Origin: Daedaleopsis sinensis
Lineage: Eukaryota; Basidiomycota; Agaricomycetes; Polyporales; Polyporaceae
Length of the DNA stretch: 64,000 bases
Assembly: GCA_033807695.1 (NCBI GenBank)
Contig: CM066302.1
Location: 744,001-808,000, forward strand
Direction: 5' to 3'
Shown here: positions 43,086 to 58,555 of the stretch, piece by piece
Layout: the number at the start of each line of letters is the position of its first letter
How positions within the stretch are numbered: the first letter of the stretch is position 1
The notes under the pieces: model-generated
Databases searched by the model: none
What the model was told of the DNA's origin: nothing
The model's input: the letters and a program-made list of their open reading frames with translations, nothing else
Position numbers and translations under genes: made by a program

Positions 43086-44649
43086 AAAGGTCGTCACTGC
43101 GTCCGTCCCCGGCTCAACGTCGACAGGTACCGGCACATCTATGTTGTTTCTGTGATAGACTCCTGGTGGCAGCCAAGTTTCGCACTGGCTGTGTTGTGTT
43201 ATCGTACAAGGGTTTTTGCTGAGACTTTCCATGTTGTAGCGTAACAGTGACAAATGCACAAATTCGCCACCGACCTCTCGTGGGTGCACGACGATGCGAG
43301 AGCCGCACGTTCATGGCATGCGCCCTCCCGACATTGATCTCGAAATCGTTGGCATTCATGTGGACTCAGGTATCGCAGGGGGGTTACATACGTCGGCAAG
43401 AGCGAACAAAAACAGGTCACCGCGTCAGTTCCGACGCACTATGCCCTTCGGTCAGACTCCACCAGAACATACTCCCTAAATTGACCCCGAGACCTGCACA
43501 GTAAGTCAACACTAACCACATTCCACTCAGACTCATTAGTGCATTCCTCCCCACTGTCATTCTTCTCAAGCTCCTGAGCGTCGCGTTCGCGTGCACTCTC
43601 GCTAGGCTCGTGCTCCAACACGCTCTCGCCCTCAGAACTTTCCTGAAGGTCCCACGCGCTCTCGCTCTTGAACTCTCCCTCGCGACTATGTTCACTCTCA
43701 CTGTCCGGGCCTATCTGGCTCTCGTTCGCGCTCTTGCTCTTGCGCTTCGAACATCAGGCTGGCTGGACCGGCGGTGTAGTGGGAGCTCTAACACAGGAAC
43801 ACGGGCTCACTCACACGCATCGAGTGGCCCTCGTATGGTTGGAGCAACAGCGTGAATACGGCGGGGCACCCGGCGGTGGCGGGAGAGCGGAGCGGGGTCG
43901 AGGACGTGATCTCGGAGGAAATACTAGAAGCGGAACATGGAACGTCGCCTCCGACGGAAAGAGGACGGGTGGGAGGAGCCGCAGCGTCGTCGATCGTCTT
44001 CTCACGGGACTCCGACAGAGAGTAGCGTGCACCGAAGGAGTCTTCCCACTCGGTGCGGAACCGGCGGAAGACGTTCCCAGACGACAGTCCGACGTGCTGG
44101 GCACTTTGTTTGAACTGTCAAAGTCCGGGTTTGCAAGAAGTGCGCCCAGTGAGAGTGGCCTTGACCGTAATCTGGGGCAGTACGAAACTATAGTAACTTC
44201 GGATTCATCGCAGCCTGCGCCGAGTTCTCCAAACGTGCTGTCACTAACAGCAAGTGTTGTATGAATAGGTGCGCGTTTCAGACCATAGCGAGAATGGAAT
44301 ATGCTTTGAAAATTGACGCAGTTTTATTCCTGTAGAATGTGACTACGCGTACCAGTGAGCATCGAACTACACCCAGCGTTTGCCAGCGCCGAGAATCGTG
44401 ACCATATGAAACTCGGTGTGGTTTTGGTAAGACTCGAGCCGAGCATCGGTGCACAGCTGTCTACCTCGTCAGAAACTAATCAAGAGCCAAGCATGGTTGA
44501 GTCTTGACAGCAATATGACAACGTGACCAAGCGACTCACCATAGCCCACAACAGCCACACTCTCTCATTCTTCCTAACACTCCCTGTCGAGAGGTGGTAG
44601 ACGTGAGAACAATAGCCGACATCCAAATGAGCAACCAACACTCACCGTG
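43086..44649. other. Intergenic with unidentified minus-strand coding fragments
   Basis: The first 350 nt look like a 3' region. On the minus strand, 43770-44110 reads HVGLSSGNVFRRFRTEWED and ARYSLSESREKTIDDAAAP. Further down, 43540-43760 reads a Ser/Glu-rich stretch (PDSESEHSREGEFKSESAW). Together these could be two exons of a small gene, but I could not place a start codon or a frame-preserving intron. The family is unknown and it may be a decayed gene. Confidence 0.35.
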
Positions 44650-46331
44650 CTAGAGGTGATGATGAAACCCCCGTCGCCCTCCCTGCAGTCCTAGAAGAAG
44701 GAGGCGAAGCTCGTTGCCTCGTGTCGCGAAGTCTGTTCCAGGATTCTCTCGCAGCTGGAGATGGGGATACGCGCGGTCTAGTACGAGCGCGGCGGGATAT
44801 ATGGGGCGTTTTGGCTCGAGAAAGACGATGTCCAACCAACTGAGTTTGTGGCCCACGGGCACTTCCGCTAGAGGCGGTATCGAATGGAGATCGAAGAAGG
44901 GTAGAGTGAGTCGCTCTAGGTGGGGATGTGCGGTAGTGAACGCGATGATGGTGGACAGCGTCGGGGCATCCTTGAACGTCGGAAGCTCGCAGCGCTCCTG
45001 CATCTCGACGACTTCGGGGTGGTGGACGAACTCAAATGCGGCGAGGTCGGGACATGCAGTGATGAAAGCGCGAAGCTCCGCGTCCTTGACGTGTGAGAAC
45101 ATGTTCTGGAAATAGAATGTTAGCCTTCTGAGGGCGCGCCATGACTGCGAGTGGAAGGACGTGAGGAGTCCGGTGGCATCTCCGAAGAAGGATGTGGGAA
45201 ATAGCGTGTTGAAGCTTTGGAAGGTGATTTGGAAGTTGGAAATAGGGCGCGTCTCGAGCGTAGCATAGAGGAGATGGAGTTGTGCTATGGTGTGCAGCTG
45301 TGTTCCTTCGGAGACTCCATCAGCCGTTAGGGAGAGAGACTGTAACACTGGCAAGCGGCCTGACAGGGGGCCCATAAAGGCATTGAGATCTTCTAGACAG
45401 CCTCGGAGAGTAAGATCCCTCAACATGCTGAAGGAATGAGTAGCGTGCAGATCCTGAACCTCGATCTCCTCATCCATGAGCTCCAGAGAAAGGCTAGATA
45501 GGTGAGGGAGCCCCATGAGGGACTCCACAAAACTAGTCGTGCAGGAGATCGCATCCGCCACCTTGAGTGATCTCAACTGCTTGAGCTCCCATACGTGTAT
45601 TCCGGCCTGAACGAAGTAGTAGGGATCAAGGCCCCGTATGTGGAGGGTGTCCAACTGCATCAACATGGGTCGAAGAGCTTCTACAAGGACATCCACCGGT
45701 ACCATGCTACCTTGCGTTGACACGTCGAGTTCAAGATGGCGTATAGTAGAAGTTTGTAGCAAGGCGAGCTCAGCGAGGCCTTCGGAGGAAGATTTTGATA
45801 TGGCGAATCCTAGGATGCTTTGCAGAAACGGTAGGAGAGGACGACCTGGCTGAAACTGGAAGGAAATAACCATCCAGACTGAAGCGTGGACAGCACGTCG
45901 ATCTGGATCGCGTGCGAGGTTCAAAGTTCGGACACGAGAGGAATACTGTTGGAAGCGGGACCACTCGTCATCCCTAATGAGGCGGCTGAATCGCTGTATG
46001 AGTAAAAGAATAGAATCTCATGAGGCACAACCATGAGGCTTTCAGAACTTAAAACACTCACATATGTCGCTCTCGCATCTATTCCATGCAAACCAAAGGA
46101 TGGGAATAGTGATAGAAGGGGGATAGGGTCGTCAACCACGCGCCAAAGCACATCGAGAGCAGATTTCGACCAGACACGGCATGTTCTTGAAGCGACTGCG
46201 AGAGTCTTTTGACGTACGAGTCTATGTCTGGTCTCCGCTAAGCCGGCATCCAGTGGTTTGGGACCAGGGGCGAGATACTCAAACATGTGCCTCACGACGT
46301 CGTCGCATAGAATGGGACCCGCTGCCTGCAT
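44650..46331 (-). CDS. F-box/LRR-like protein, dispersed copy
   Basis: On the minus strand, exons 46062-46331 and 44650-45993 give 537 aa. The N-terminus is an F-box (ILCDDVVRHMFEYLAPGP ... SALDVLWRVVDD), followed by LRR-like units (LLQTSTIRHLELDV, MQLDTLHIRGLD, LPHLSSLSLELMD). The end, LDRAYPHLQL ... LLLGLQGGRRGFH, corresponds to LYDRLFPNLDL ... ALQMGRSGMHR of the tandem trio at 4.2-10.3 kb, showing common descent, though identity is much lower than within the trio. Probable SCF substrate adaptor, with target unknown. No microexon is evident at the start. Confidence 0.75.
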
Positions 46332-46939
46332 ATCCGCTTGGTCCTGCCAGTGATACGGTGCTTGAGAAGGTTTGCGAGGACTGGAAGTGGCGAGGTCTGG
46401 TGGAGGTCGACCTGGGTTCTCTCAGGAGCCTGGTTAAAGTTCCAGCTGAACTCGGAAAGGATTGCTGGGCGCCAATAACGCGTAAGCGGAGAACATGACG
46501 CGATGGGATGTGACCAAGATGTGACAAATCAAGGTTCTGAAGCGGCACACTCAAAGCACACTGCAGTCTGCAGATAAAGTCCTTTCAAGTTCCCGCGCCA
46601 GTCTGGTAAGTAGTAGCACGATTTTCGATTCTCCAAATAGCTGCCTGCCAGCGAGTCTCAAGGTGAGATCCGCGCGGTTACTATTGAACTACTAGCGAGA
46701 CAGTACTCAAACTTGGTTAAGGAGGGCCGAGAGTCCGACGTATAATGCCAGTGACTCTGTATAGTAGACAACAGCAAACAGCATATATTCCTCAACACGA
46801 GAGCCGAGAATACATGATTGCCAGACCGATACACAACCCACCCGCAGGCAGACGATGGCTCTGCGTACATACAATCTACATATACAGTTAGTGATCCGGT
46901 ACCAATGTTTTTCCATAGTATGAGACTAGCCGCAGCCAC
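46332..46939. other. Spacer between the F-box gene and VP-E
   Basis: About 600 nt. It contains the F-box promoter and the 3' region of VP-E. Nothing coding is supported. Confidence 0.4.
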
Positions 46940-48607
<1,668 letters not shown>

Positions 48608-49705
48608 TCCAACACCAGCACAACGGCGGGGGGCGCATCCATAGCGTCGGTGTGTCGCCTGTAGTTCAGCTTGCGTCCAATGAGAGGACGATATCGCGTG
48701 CTTTCGCCATGTCATGAACATGTTGTAGAGGGGCCACGTTGTCCACCGAGAGAAAAGTTGTCATTCAGTCTCAATGAGCTAGGGAACGATGAATGTCAGG
48801 AAGGTATGGGGTACCCAGGCACGGGGGGCTGTAAGCCTCGAACATATGGATGGCTATACCATTCAAAGCATAAATAAGATTACCTGAAGTGGCATGACGA
48901 TGCATCCGTTCCTCGGACATTACTACCGTGGAATGGCAGGGGACCCGTCGCCGCCGGTGTTGGTTCCAATCCCTCCAGAGGAGACGTCCGTTCACAGTGA
49001 GAGATTTGTGTGAGACCAGAAAGTGAATGTTCCCTCTAGTACAAATGAGATTTTGAACGGGCACAGGATGACGTCGTTGCTCTGTGAGGCATGAATGATC
49101 AGTTCGGGATTGTCTACGTATCATGATACCAATGGGTAGTTGTATAATAACTCACTCGGCTGCAGGATTCGAGAGCGGTTGAGGTTGAAGACTTGTGCAT
49201 GCCACGGAGAGTTCGGATGGCGCTCTTCCGTATGCCGATGATCAACTTCTTGAGGACATTTTGTCTTGCGGTAGCTATAGTCTGAGAAGTCCAAGCACGG
49301 TGCGAAGTATTCTTATCTATCACTGTGCAGGCGGTTCGCCCTATTGGAGTGAGAGTAAGCGTCCAATGTCGAGCAAGTGACGAACCTTAGGTTTCACCTC
49401 GCGACCATCTGAGGGCGGAGCTAGCAGGTCCATGCTCCACCCTTTGCAAAGTTCACAACGTTGAAGATTGACCTTGATTGCTTCGGAGAAGTTGACGGTG
49501 GTCAACGACTGATGCCACTCTCCAGTAGGATATAAGTATGGGTGCATATGCAAGCTTCGGGTGTCCCATGAGAGAGCTTTAGACATTGAGAGTGGCAGCC
49601 TCCTCATCGGCGGAGGTGTTGTTGTCCCGGACGACGTGAGTCGTAACAGGTCGTAACGCACGAGCGTCCACAGTGTGACCAAGAGAGCTCGTACAAATAA
49701 GCGCA

Positions 49706-50046
49706 AACACCAGGCCGCTTCCTATTTCCCGCCGGCGTGAAATGTCACTTAGGACTCGAATGCATACGTTCAGAAATAACGAGTCAATCATACTGAGTGA
49801 GCGGATTCTTGCGACATGGATGATGATGGACGGGACCATGAGCCTTTATTCTGCCCGTGAACGCCGTTTATTTATCATCACAAAACCCGGTGTACAAAGT
49901 TTCCCAACATACAACACGTTCCTGAGGCTGCATTGGAAGCCTACATAGTGTGAGGCAACCGTGCAGCGTGAGTTCTAGAGATATGGTGACCATAGACGCG
50001 TAGCCGATGACGAGAGATACCAAATCACCTCATTTAATCCCAGTGC
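49706..50046. other. Spacer between repeat arm 2 and VP-F
   Basis: About 340 nt with no gene. It probably contains the VP-F 3' region. Confidence 0.4.
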
Positions 50047-51514
<1,468 letters not shown>

Positions 51515-51592
51515 TGCAGGGGAAGTGCTGATGAAGAGACAAGCTGGGGAAGCTGAGTGCTCTGAGGACAGCAATACGAGATCCCTGCTCCC

Positions 51593-51735
51593 TTTTATAT
51601 CGCCAGGAGACCAGTGCTGTCGCTGGACCCAGCAAGATACTGTCTCGCTCTTCGTCGCTGCTTTCCAGGGTGTGCCAATTTCGCACCGCAATGAGACCAA
51701 TCGCAGCGCAGATAATGGATTTTTCCCGCTATCGT
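51593..51735 (-). promoter_or_regulatory. VP-F promoter: diverged shared module and TATA box
   Basis: CCAATCGCAG at 51697-51706 (plus strand) sits at -183 and continues into a GATAATGGATTTTTCCCGCTATCG region up to 51735. The spacing matches the other modules but the GGTACC core is changed. TTTTATA at 51593-51599 is the TATA box, about 80 nt before the ATG. Confidence 0.5.
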
Positions 51736-53709
51736 GTAACGTCGCCTGAGTCGCATGGTGGGCTTGACTGACGCAACTGAACGCAATCATGCTTCATCGA
51801 AGGGCGTACGGGCAGCGATAGCGAAAATGATCGCGAAAATCCGCTATACTGGAAGGCGGTACGAGAGAGCCGTGTGTTCGCCGGAGGAGGAGGTTGCACC
51901 CGTCTGCGAAAACACGCAGGGGTTACATGAGGCTAACAGACAAAGAAGCAGAGGTCAGTAGAGTGGTATCCATCGTGATTGGCGAGATACGAACTTGCGA
52001 TGGGTAAGAGCCCGCCGTTTGCAAGGGCGGTATGATGATCCCAGAGCGGCACCGAGGGATGGAGTGCGCGCATTCATGGGTAAAGACGCGACCCAAACAT
52101 TGGCGGCGGGTCTCGAGCACATGCTCGACGAGTGATATACGTGCGATTGCTGTCCGAAACACTGGTAGTCGGGATATAACTATATAAATTCGAGTCATAG
52201 ACTGTTTTCCGCTAGTAGGTAGCACTGGTACTGCAGCTAGCACAGTGGGCTTCAGATTCCCCATGATGGCACATATCATAGCCTCACCTTGAGCAAGCTC
52301 ATCAATAGTATATAACCTTTGTTTCGATGGACTTGCAAGTGTATGTACGTCACAATCGGTGAGACGGATTGAAACGACGCTGAAGCAGGGAAGAGCGCGA
52401 CCTGGGAAAGTACGCGAGCATTCAGTGCCATTCACTAGTAGAACGGTCGGAGTTGGATTTGCACTAGTCAAGATCACTAGGACTGTGACAAGCAAGTCAA
52501 TAGATCTTCTGTTTGCACCTTATCGGAGTTAGAAGAGCGTTAGGCGCCCAATTCGAGGCTTTGTATTCGAACCATTAATATTTTAATGTTGGAGTTCTAC
52601 TCATTCTACGACATCATGGACAAACTTTTCTTTCTTCGCAGCATACTCTACAACTAATCATGAAGAAGATCCTACTAGAGCGGTCCGAGTCCACAGTACG
52701 TACTACTCGGATGAGTCGGATCCTGTCAAGAGCATGGGAGCCGTTCTCAAACCCGCACACTGGCACCATAGCACTCATGTCCGAGTTCCCCATGAACCAT
52801 CGCACAGGAACGTCGGAAGCTCAACGGAGATTAGGATGCAGCTGCCTCTTGCAATTGGGATGATCTTCAACGAGGCGCAATTTGGGGACCTCACTACCTA
52901 CGAGGCTCCAGAGAACTAAGTATACGTACAGACGTAGGCAGGGTCTCGAGCTCTACTGCTCCCCAAAGGTAAACATGGTCGATTAAGACGTCGAGGCTCT
53001 GGCTCGCCGTCGGATTACCAAAATAGCCTATGGAACAACTTCCACGCTGAGTACCGGACCCCTGAAGTCGAACACGCGGTTACGATGAGCACACCCGGGC
53101 CCCGGATCATTCCCCGTTCTCTTGGAGCTATCGCAATGCTGGCGACCACCAACGCAAAATTCATAGCTTCAAAGCTCTTTGTTTTGTGGGGTGTGAGTAG
53201 CATACTTCAGCGACTTCAGGGTTACCCCGCTCACTCTGGAATCTGCCTAGGACCACGCGGAGCGCACTCTTCTCAAACTCTTCGCCACGCATGATGACCG
53301 ACCTGAGCAAAGGGTTTGGGCTACCGCAGATCATCTCTGTTAGGTTTTCGAAGGTCGAGGAACATCAGTATCTGTGTTTGAGGCGTTCAAGCATTCTGCC
53401 GATCAGGTGAGCTGGACTGTGCGTGCAATTGACGAATGGGCTTATTATCGACATTAGAGTTGGACTCGGCGTACAATGGGGCCGGGTCACAGCAGCCGTC
53501 GTTGACTCACTCGATTCTGTGCCGCAGTCTGCGCAGCCTCAGTAACGCACTGATTTGACTTGGACGCGCTCCATGCCCTCACACTCGATGTTATTAGTAT
53601 CCCCCTTCTTGAACAACCCCGCTTATAGGCCTAAGGTGAGTTCGCTGCACCCTCGTATAGAGTAACAGATATCTACGAGTACGACTTCAGAGCTTTTGAC
53701 GAACCCACC
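51736..53709. pseudogene. Gene-poor stretch with unidentified coding remnants
   Basis: About 2 kb. A plus-strand frame from about 52630 to 52919 reads TTNHEEDPTRAVRVHSTYY, then MGAVLKPAHWHHSTHV and EAQFGDLTTYEAPEN before TAA. It has protein-like composition but no clear start or splice partners. A second patch (53000-53290) reads EALARRRITK and similar in changing frames. Probably one inactivated gene of unknown family. Confidence 0.3.
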
Positions 53710-55000
53710 ATGAACTCACCACCCGAGCACGGCGCGCCACTGTCCTGGACCACGTACCCCTCACGACAAGCAGGCGAATACCACGCTCAAGCATCTACCT
53801 CTCTAGCCGTGACCGATACCTTGTACTTCATCGCCGAGGGCAACCAAATCAGCGGCCATTTCGAAGTCTCGCAGACCGGAGCGCGTGGTCACCCCGCTGT
53901 CGTTGAAGTGGACGTTGAAGCCGAGTACCGCAACGAGGAAGCTATTGATACTGTGGTGGTATCGCGTCTTGCGCCTGAAGAGGGCAAACAAGGTATCGGG
54001 ATCTTCGTGAGTGTTGTCTTCTTAGTCACTCAAATTGAGACACGCTAACACCATTGTCAGAGGAGCGGGGAGGCTTACTCCTCTAACCACGATCAGTCTA
54101 TTCGATTCTATATCCACATTCGTCTCCCTGTCCTCGCGTCGGACTCGATTGGGAGGGTCATGATAGACACGTTCACCACGGACCTTCCTTTATTCTCTCA
54201 TCATCTACATCACCTCGCATCGTCGACGTATTTTGAGAATATCATCTTGAAAACGAGCCAATGCTCTATTCGGGTGGATGTATGTGACTGTCGTTCTTAA
54301 CTCTGCTCGAGTGTCAACACTAATTATCTGCTAGGCCCTCGCTGGAGGATCTGTGTCGCTCTACACATCGAACGCAGAAGTTCGGGGGACGATTCACGCG
54401 ACAAAGCAGCTACACGTCCGTACCTCGAACGCACCCATCGCGATCCACGCAGGGCTGCTCAGCGATCGTCCAGGCAATCCCACTCATATGGTAGTCCAGA
54501 CCAGCAATGGGTAGGCTACATCCGTACTGTTGGTCGAGCCCCCGCATTGACTTGGCGACCACCACAGACACGTCGAAACCGATATCACGCTGTCTTCAGC
54601 GCCGCCCGAAGATGACGAGCAATTGGACGCCATTGGCGCTATGTTCGACATCATCGTTCGCACAAGCAATGCCCCGGTCACTGTAGCGTTCAGCGAGCAG
54701 CCGATCCACACCCAGCTCACCGCCGCGCTAGGGACCCGGAATGCCCCCGCGCGAGTCAAGTTACACCCGGCCTTCCAAGGCCGGTTCGAGCTGCACTCTT
54801 CGCCGTTCTTCCCACCGCGCATTCTAGAGACCAATCCAGGGGATCCTGCTGGTATGGGACGTAGGCGCAGAGTGACAAGGCAAGGTCGGGGAGGTGTTAT
54901 TGTTGGCGATGTGGCTTGGGAAGCAGCGGTCCCCGGTAGGCGGCGAGAAGGGAGTGTCCAAGTCCAGACTTCAAATGCCCCGCTTCAGCTCTCTCTGTGA
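53710..55000 (+). CDS. DUF7330/DUF4097-like beta-rich protein, paralogue without visible membrane anchor
   Basis: Exons 53710-54006, 54061-54279, 54335-54510 and 54568-55000 give 374 aa. The gene parallels the one at 11311-12918 exon by exon, with introns at the same places (after GIGIF, before ALAGGSV, inside TSNG), and repeats the pattern RTSNAPIAI / RTSNAPVTV / QTSNAPLQL. The region that would encode the basic stretch and transmembrane segment is not found. In-frame sequence continues upstream from 53671 (DIYEYDFRAFDEPT), which corresponds to DYIAHDEYKTG in the paralogue, so a first exon may be lost or unrecognised. ATG 53710 is therefore provisional. Function unknown. Confidence 0.65.
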
Positions 55001-55538
55001 GATGCGCGCATGCTCGAATACTTACTCCCTCTTTGGCATGCAAAAGTCTACTTTTCATTACTATGAAAGGACATGGCCATTGATCGCGCGGGAGGAGGCC
55101 CTATAGTAAAAGTATACAAGTCGTGTACACAGGGCCGCCCGTGCGCCGTGAGAAAGCGGCTATGCGCACAGTCCGCGTCATATCCTTGACTCCTCCTGAC
55201 TCTCATCTATCACGACAAACTACTTAGTGTCTAAGTCGAGGCTGTTCTAAATTTTCATACCGGTCCATAAGGGTTTGATCACACTCTATAGGCACTGTCA
55301 GCTTCGGGCCCGCGGATGGTGAGATCACAATCTGTCATACGCAAGGAGCAGACTAATTTCATCTCAGCTCACTAGCAGTAGTAGTGAACTCGAAACCAAA
55401 GTCGTGTCAGCTTCTCTCCTCTGTGCCCTCTCAACGAGCCCTACGACATTGCACAAGACTCATGTAGGTGGCTGTTTGGAATCACTCGTACGAGCTACTA
55501 GTGCTCACGCTCAGGAATTCTCTCTTAGAACACGACCC
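55001..55538. other. Spacer and probable leader of the PARG-like gene
   Basis: About 540 nt. An in-frame ATG at 55404 precedes the chosen start by 45 codons, but that segment has no similarity to the family. The rest is presumed promoter. Confidence 0.4.
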
Positions 55539-56468
55539 ATGAGTGGCGCAGCACGCACTGGGAGAAAAGCGATCGCCGAGAGTACTCTGGACTTTATCGA
55601 CGAAGGAGAGTACACTCTGAACGGCACAACATTCGACCTACGCGTCTCCACTGCACAGTCCAAACGCCAAACAGCATACTATGCACCTGACTCTCTTTTA
55701 TCATCCTGGTCATCTGCCCCTGCCGCTGCAGCACCGCAGCCATCTTCGACGAAGATCTCTCTCCTCGAGGTCTCCACGCTCGAGGGTGCGCAGTATCTAC
55801 ACGAGGTCCTGCGCAGTGCGCATGCGGATGACGTCCCTGGCCAGCCCGCGCCGAAAGCGAAGGTCGGCGTGCTGAACTTTGCCTCGGCGAGGAAGCCCGG
55901 AGGAGGGTTCAAGTCGGGTGCGCAAGCCCAGGAGGAGTCGATCGCGCGCTCGTCCACCCTCTACCCCACACTCATGACGCGCGTCGCCCAGGCCTTCTAC
56001 ACCCTGCACAACCGCGACCAGAAGGGCGGGTACTACACGCACGCGATGATATACTCACCCGGCGTCACCGTCTTCCGCGCCGACAACGGCGACCTCGTCG
56101 AGCCGTACCAGATCGATGTCCTCACGAGCCCGGCGGTCAACGCGGGTGTCGTAAGGCAGACCCTCTTCGGACGCGTGGCTGGCACAGGGGTAGAAGACAA
56201 GATCGAACAGGCGATGCGCGAGCGCATGGGACGGATACTGTACCTGTTCGAGCAGCAGGGCGTCAAGCATCTCGTCCTCGGGAGCTTCGGGACGGGTGTC
56301 TTCAAGAACAACGTGGAGGTCATAGCGAGATTATGGGTAGAACTGCTGGTCGGCGATAGCGCTAGGTTTCGAAGCTCGTTTGAGCATGTCGTCTTTGCTA
56401 TCCTCGGACGTGACACCTTCCACACGTTCCAAAGCGTCTTCGATACTCGTGGAGTCTCCGGGACATGA
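55539..56468 (+). CDS. Microbial-type poly(ADP-ribose) glycohydrolase (PARG-like macrodomain)
   Basis: A single exon encodes 309 aa from ATG 55539 (354 aa if ATG 55404 is used). The central motif GGGFKSGAQAQEE (Gly121 to Glu133) is the PARG signature, with the two catalytic Glu at 132-133. NFASARKPGG before it and ARSSTLYPTL after it match the TIGR02452/DUF2263 family, as do YTHAMIYSPGVTVFR and the C-terminal LGSFGTGVFKNNV loop. Role: hydrolysis of poly-ADP-ribose or related ADP-ribosyl marks in DNA repair or stress. Such proteins occur in many fungi and bacteria. No signal peptide or organelle signal is clear in the short form; the longer N-terminus (STSPTTLHKT, RTRP) could be a targeting peptide, but this is uncertain. 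Confidence 0.87.
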   Translation: MSGAARTGRKAIAESTLDFIDEGEYTLNGTTFDLRVSTAQSKRQTAYYAPDSLLSSWSSAPAAAAPQPSSTKISLLEVSTLEGAQYLHEVLRSAHADDVPGQPAPKAKVGVLNFASARKPGGGFKSGAQAQEESIARSSTLYPTLMTRVAQAFYTLHNRDQKGGYYTHAMIYSPGVTVFRADNGDLVEPYQIDVLTSPAVNAGVVRQTLFGRVAGTGVEDKIEQAMRERMGRILYLFEQQGVKHLVLGSFGTGVFKNNVEVIARLWVELLVGDSARFRSSFEHVVFAILGRDTFHTFQSVFDTRGVSGT

Positions 56469-56665
56469 TCAACTCGTGTATCGGTAGGTGAGTTCCGTTC
56501 ATTCTCCGATGACTGTTGTGTTTGAATACTCATCCACAGACGATGAATGTGACACTTTCCGCTGGCATGTACATCAAATATACAAAACCCTCGAGTCGTT
56601 TGAAGCCATGATAAAGGGCTATACCGCGCTGGATTACGCTGCGAATCAAATGATCAAAACACCTC

Positions 56666-57493
56666 CTACAACTCCGCCTTCTGAAGATTGTTCTGGAAGT
56701 TCGCTTCCTTGAACGGTACGTTTGCGCTGCCGAAATCAGTGGTCTCCAGCGCGTTCCTCGCCGCATCCGTCAGGCTCTCGTACGCAATGAGGGGTTGCGT
56801 GCCGCCAACATCTGAGGTAAACCCAAGCTGGTGGTCGACGGGGAAGATGCTGAAGTACCGGATGAGGGGGCTTGTCCCGGATAGGTTGGGGGACGTAGTG
56901 GTATCGAAGTCGCCATGTGCTGAGGCAGCAACACCGAGGATGGTAGGCTCGGCTTTGTTCGGGTCATCAATCCAGACGACGATCCCCTCCCAGTCGTGAC
57001 GGTGGCCAAGCCCGCTGGCGGGGGAATCCTGAGCGGAAATTAGTGAGTTTTCCCTTAACGTCAAGTTCTCCAGTCGCTACTGACCTTGGGCATGTACCAG
57101 GCGTACATAATAGCAAAGGCGTTGTTGAAGCTAGCTGCACGTGCGTAAACCTGTCCTGTGCTGCTCGAGCATCCACTCGATTGGTCCCCGGTTGGCGCAA
57201 GACCGCCACTATGAACGCGCCGTCAGCAAGAGCAGCGCGACTAGGATTTGGTGAGTCACTCGCCTGGTGTTACCTTCAGCGTCGACTGCGGGGAAAGGAA
57301 CGCATCCGTTGACCACCTTGAGATGGGGCTTGTACTTGAGGTACAGCTGCCCGACGTTTGTGTTCGGGACTGTCTCTGGGAAGCCCACGACTTGGTCATG
57401 GTCGATGACCGCACGGCGTTCCAAAGCCGCGCCCCCAGCGAGACCCACAGCAGCGAGTAGAATAAGAGTTGCTGAAAAGAGTGTACGGGCCAT
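56666..57493 (-). CDS. Secreted NLP-family protein (NPP1 domain, type 1)
   Basis: On the minus strand, exons 57264-57493, 57085-57208 and 56666-57028 give 238 aa. A signal peptide (~1-21) precedes ALERR, a likely processing site. The NLP hallmark heptapeptide GHRHDWE is complete at 126-132, and Cys64 and Cys90 match the conserved disulphide of type 1 NLPs. Family role: necrosis- and ethylene-inducing-like proteins that bind plant sphingolipids and can disrupt dicot membranes; many fungal members are not cytolytic, so activity cannot be inferred. The first intron uses a GC donor (AG|GCGAGT), chosen because the GT alternative breaks the conserved EGNTSGGLAPTGD stretch. There is no disruption. 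Confidence 0.87.
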
Positions 57494-58555
57494 GACGATA
57501 TGCATGCAAGTGCGACCACGACCGTGGTGGGAGTTGAGGAGCACTGCCGGCGGTTCGTCTGCTATTTAAATCATTCACAGTACCCTCTCATCTCCCCTGC
57601 AGATCTTATAGACGTTCTATCAGGAAGCCGCTTGTGTGTGTCCGATACGCGGCCCGCAGTCTTCAAATCTCATGAGCAACCAAGTCCTTCGGAGAATAGA
57701 CTTGAATAGGTCAGCTGGCGCTTGCCGCCCATGGCATAGTAACGTCCCCGGTCCCGGTTACTACGGCTACGCGCACATGAACCTCCCTCGTATCTGGATT
57801 CTGTTACTCACTACCTGGCAGTATGATGAATTCAGGTGTAGTGTCGTTCGTCAGTCAGAAATCTTCTTACTGATAATGATTGTTGACTGTTGGCAGGTGC
57901 CGCGTTCAACGTTCAACGTCCAACGTTCAGAACCTGTTAGTGAACCACGCACATGGCGATTCCGGCATCGCACGTTCGCTGACTTTCCGCATTCTACAAC
58001 GAATATCCCACAGTGCAAAGTTTACCCCTGGTCTCCACCTTCTTTCAGGCCGTCTGCTCTGTGTCTGCATGTGGACGCGCTAGGTCCCGCTCACAGGAAG
58101 ACGAAAAAAGCTCTACCCCTTGCTGGAGCGCCATCTGCTGTGCCAAGCCCGTCACACTGTGCAAGGTCAGCAGACGAGTCAAAGATGAAGAGAAGAACGT
58201 GTTCAACACGTCGTCTTACTGTTCGCTGCTGGTGTGTACCTTGGAGATCGCTTCCGATGCCTACCGATCTCTTTGATTATGAACAGGCAATGTCAAGGTA
58301 CGTACGTGTATTCAACGTGCCTACGTAGCGATCGAATTCGAAGTTTTCACTTCCCGGTGCGAGACGAGAGTGTTCATTAGGTCTCTATGGTATGAAGCAT
58401 GCTTACCCCGCAATGACGCTGCTCCTCGGTACGAAGGTGCGAGGTTGCAAATGCGTGTTAAATGCACCCAGAGTGCATGGCTATGTCGCAGCCGCCAGCA
58501 ACATAGGTTTATACCCTGCAACGCAAGTCGCTGTCCGACAGTCCCCTCGTTCATC
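57494..58555. other. Intergenic, no supportable gene
   Basis: About 1 kb. A run of GTTCAACG-type heptamers (57904-57930) is the only repeat noticed. A frame from 57636 to 58328 has no motif. The NLP promoter and part of the leader of the BTB gene must lie here. Confidence 0.4.

Noticed and set aside
52520..52590. GGTTCGAAT-like word suggesting a tRNA B box on the minus strand
   Set aside because: No matching A box, acceptor stem or anticodon arm could be folded around it.
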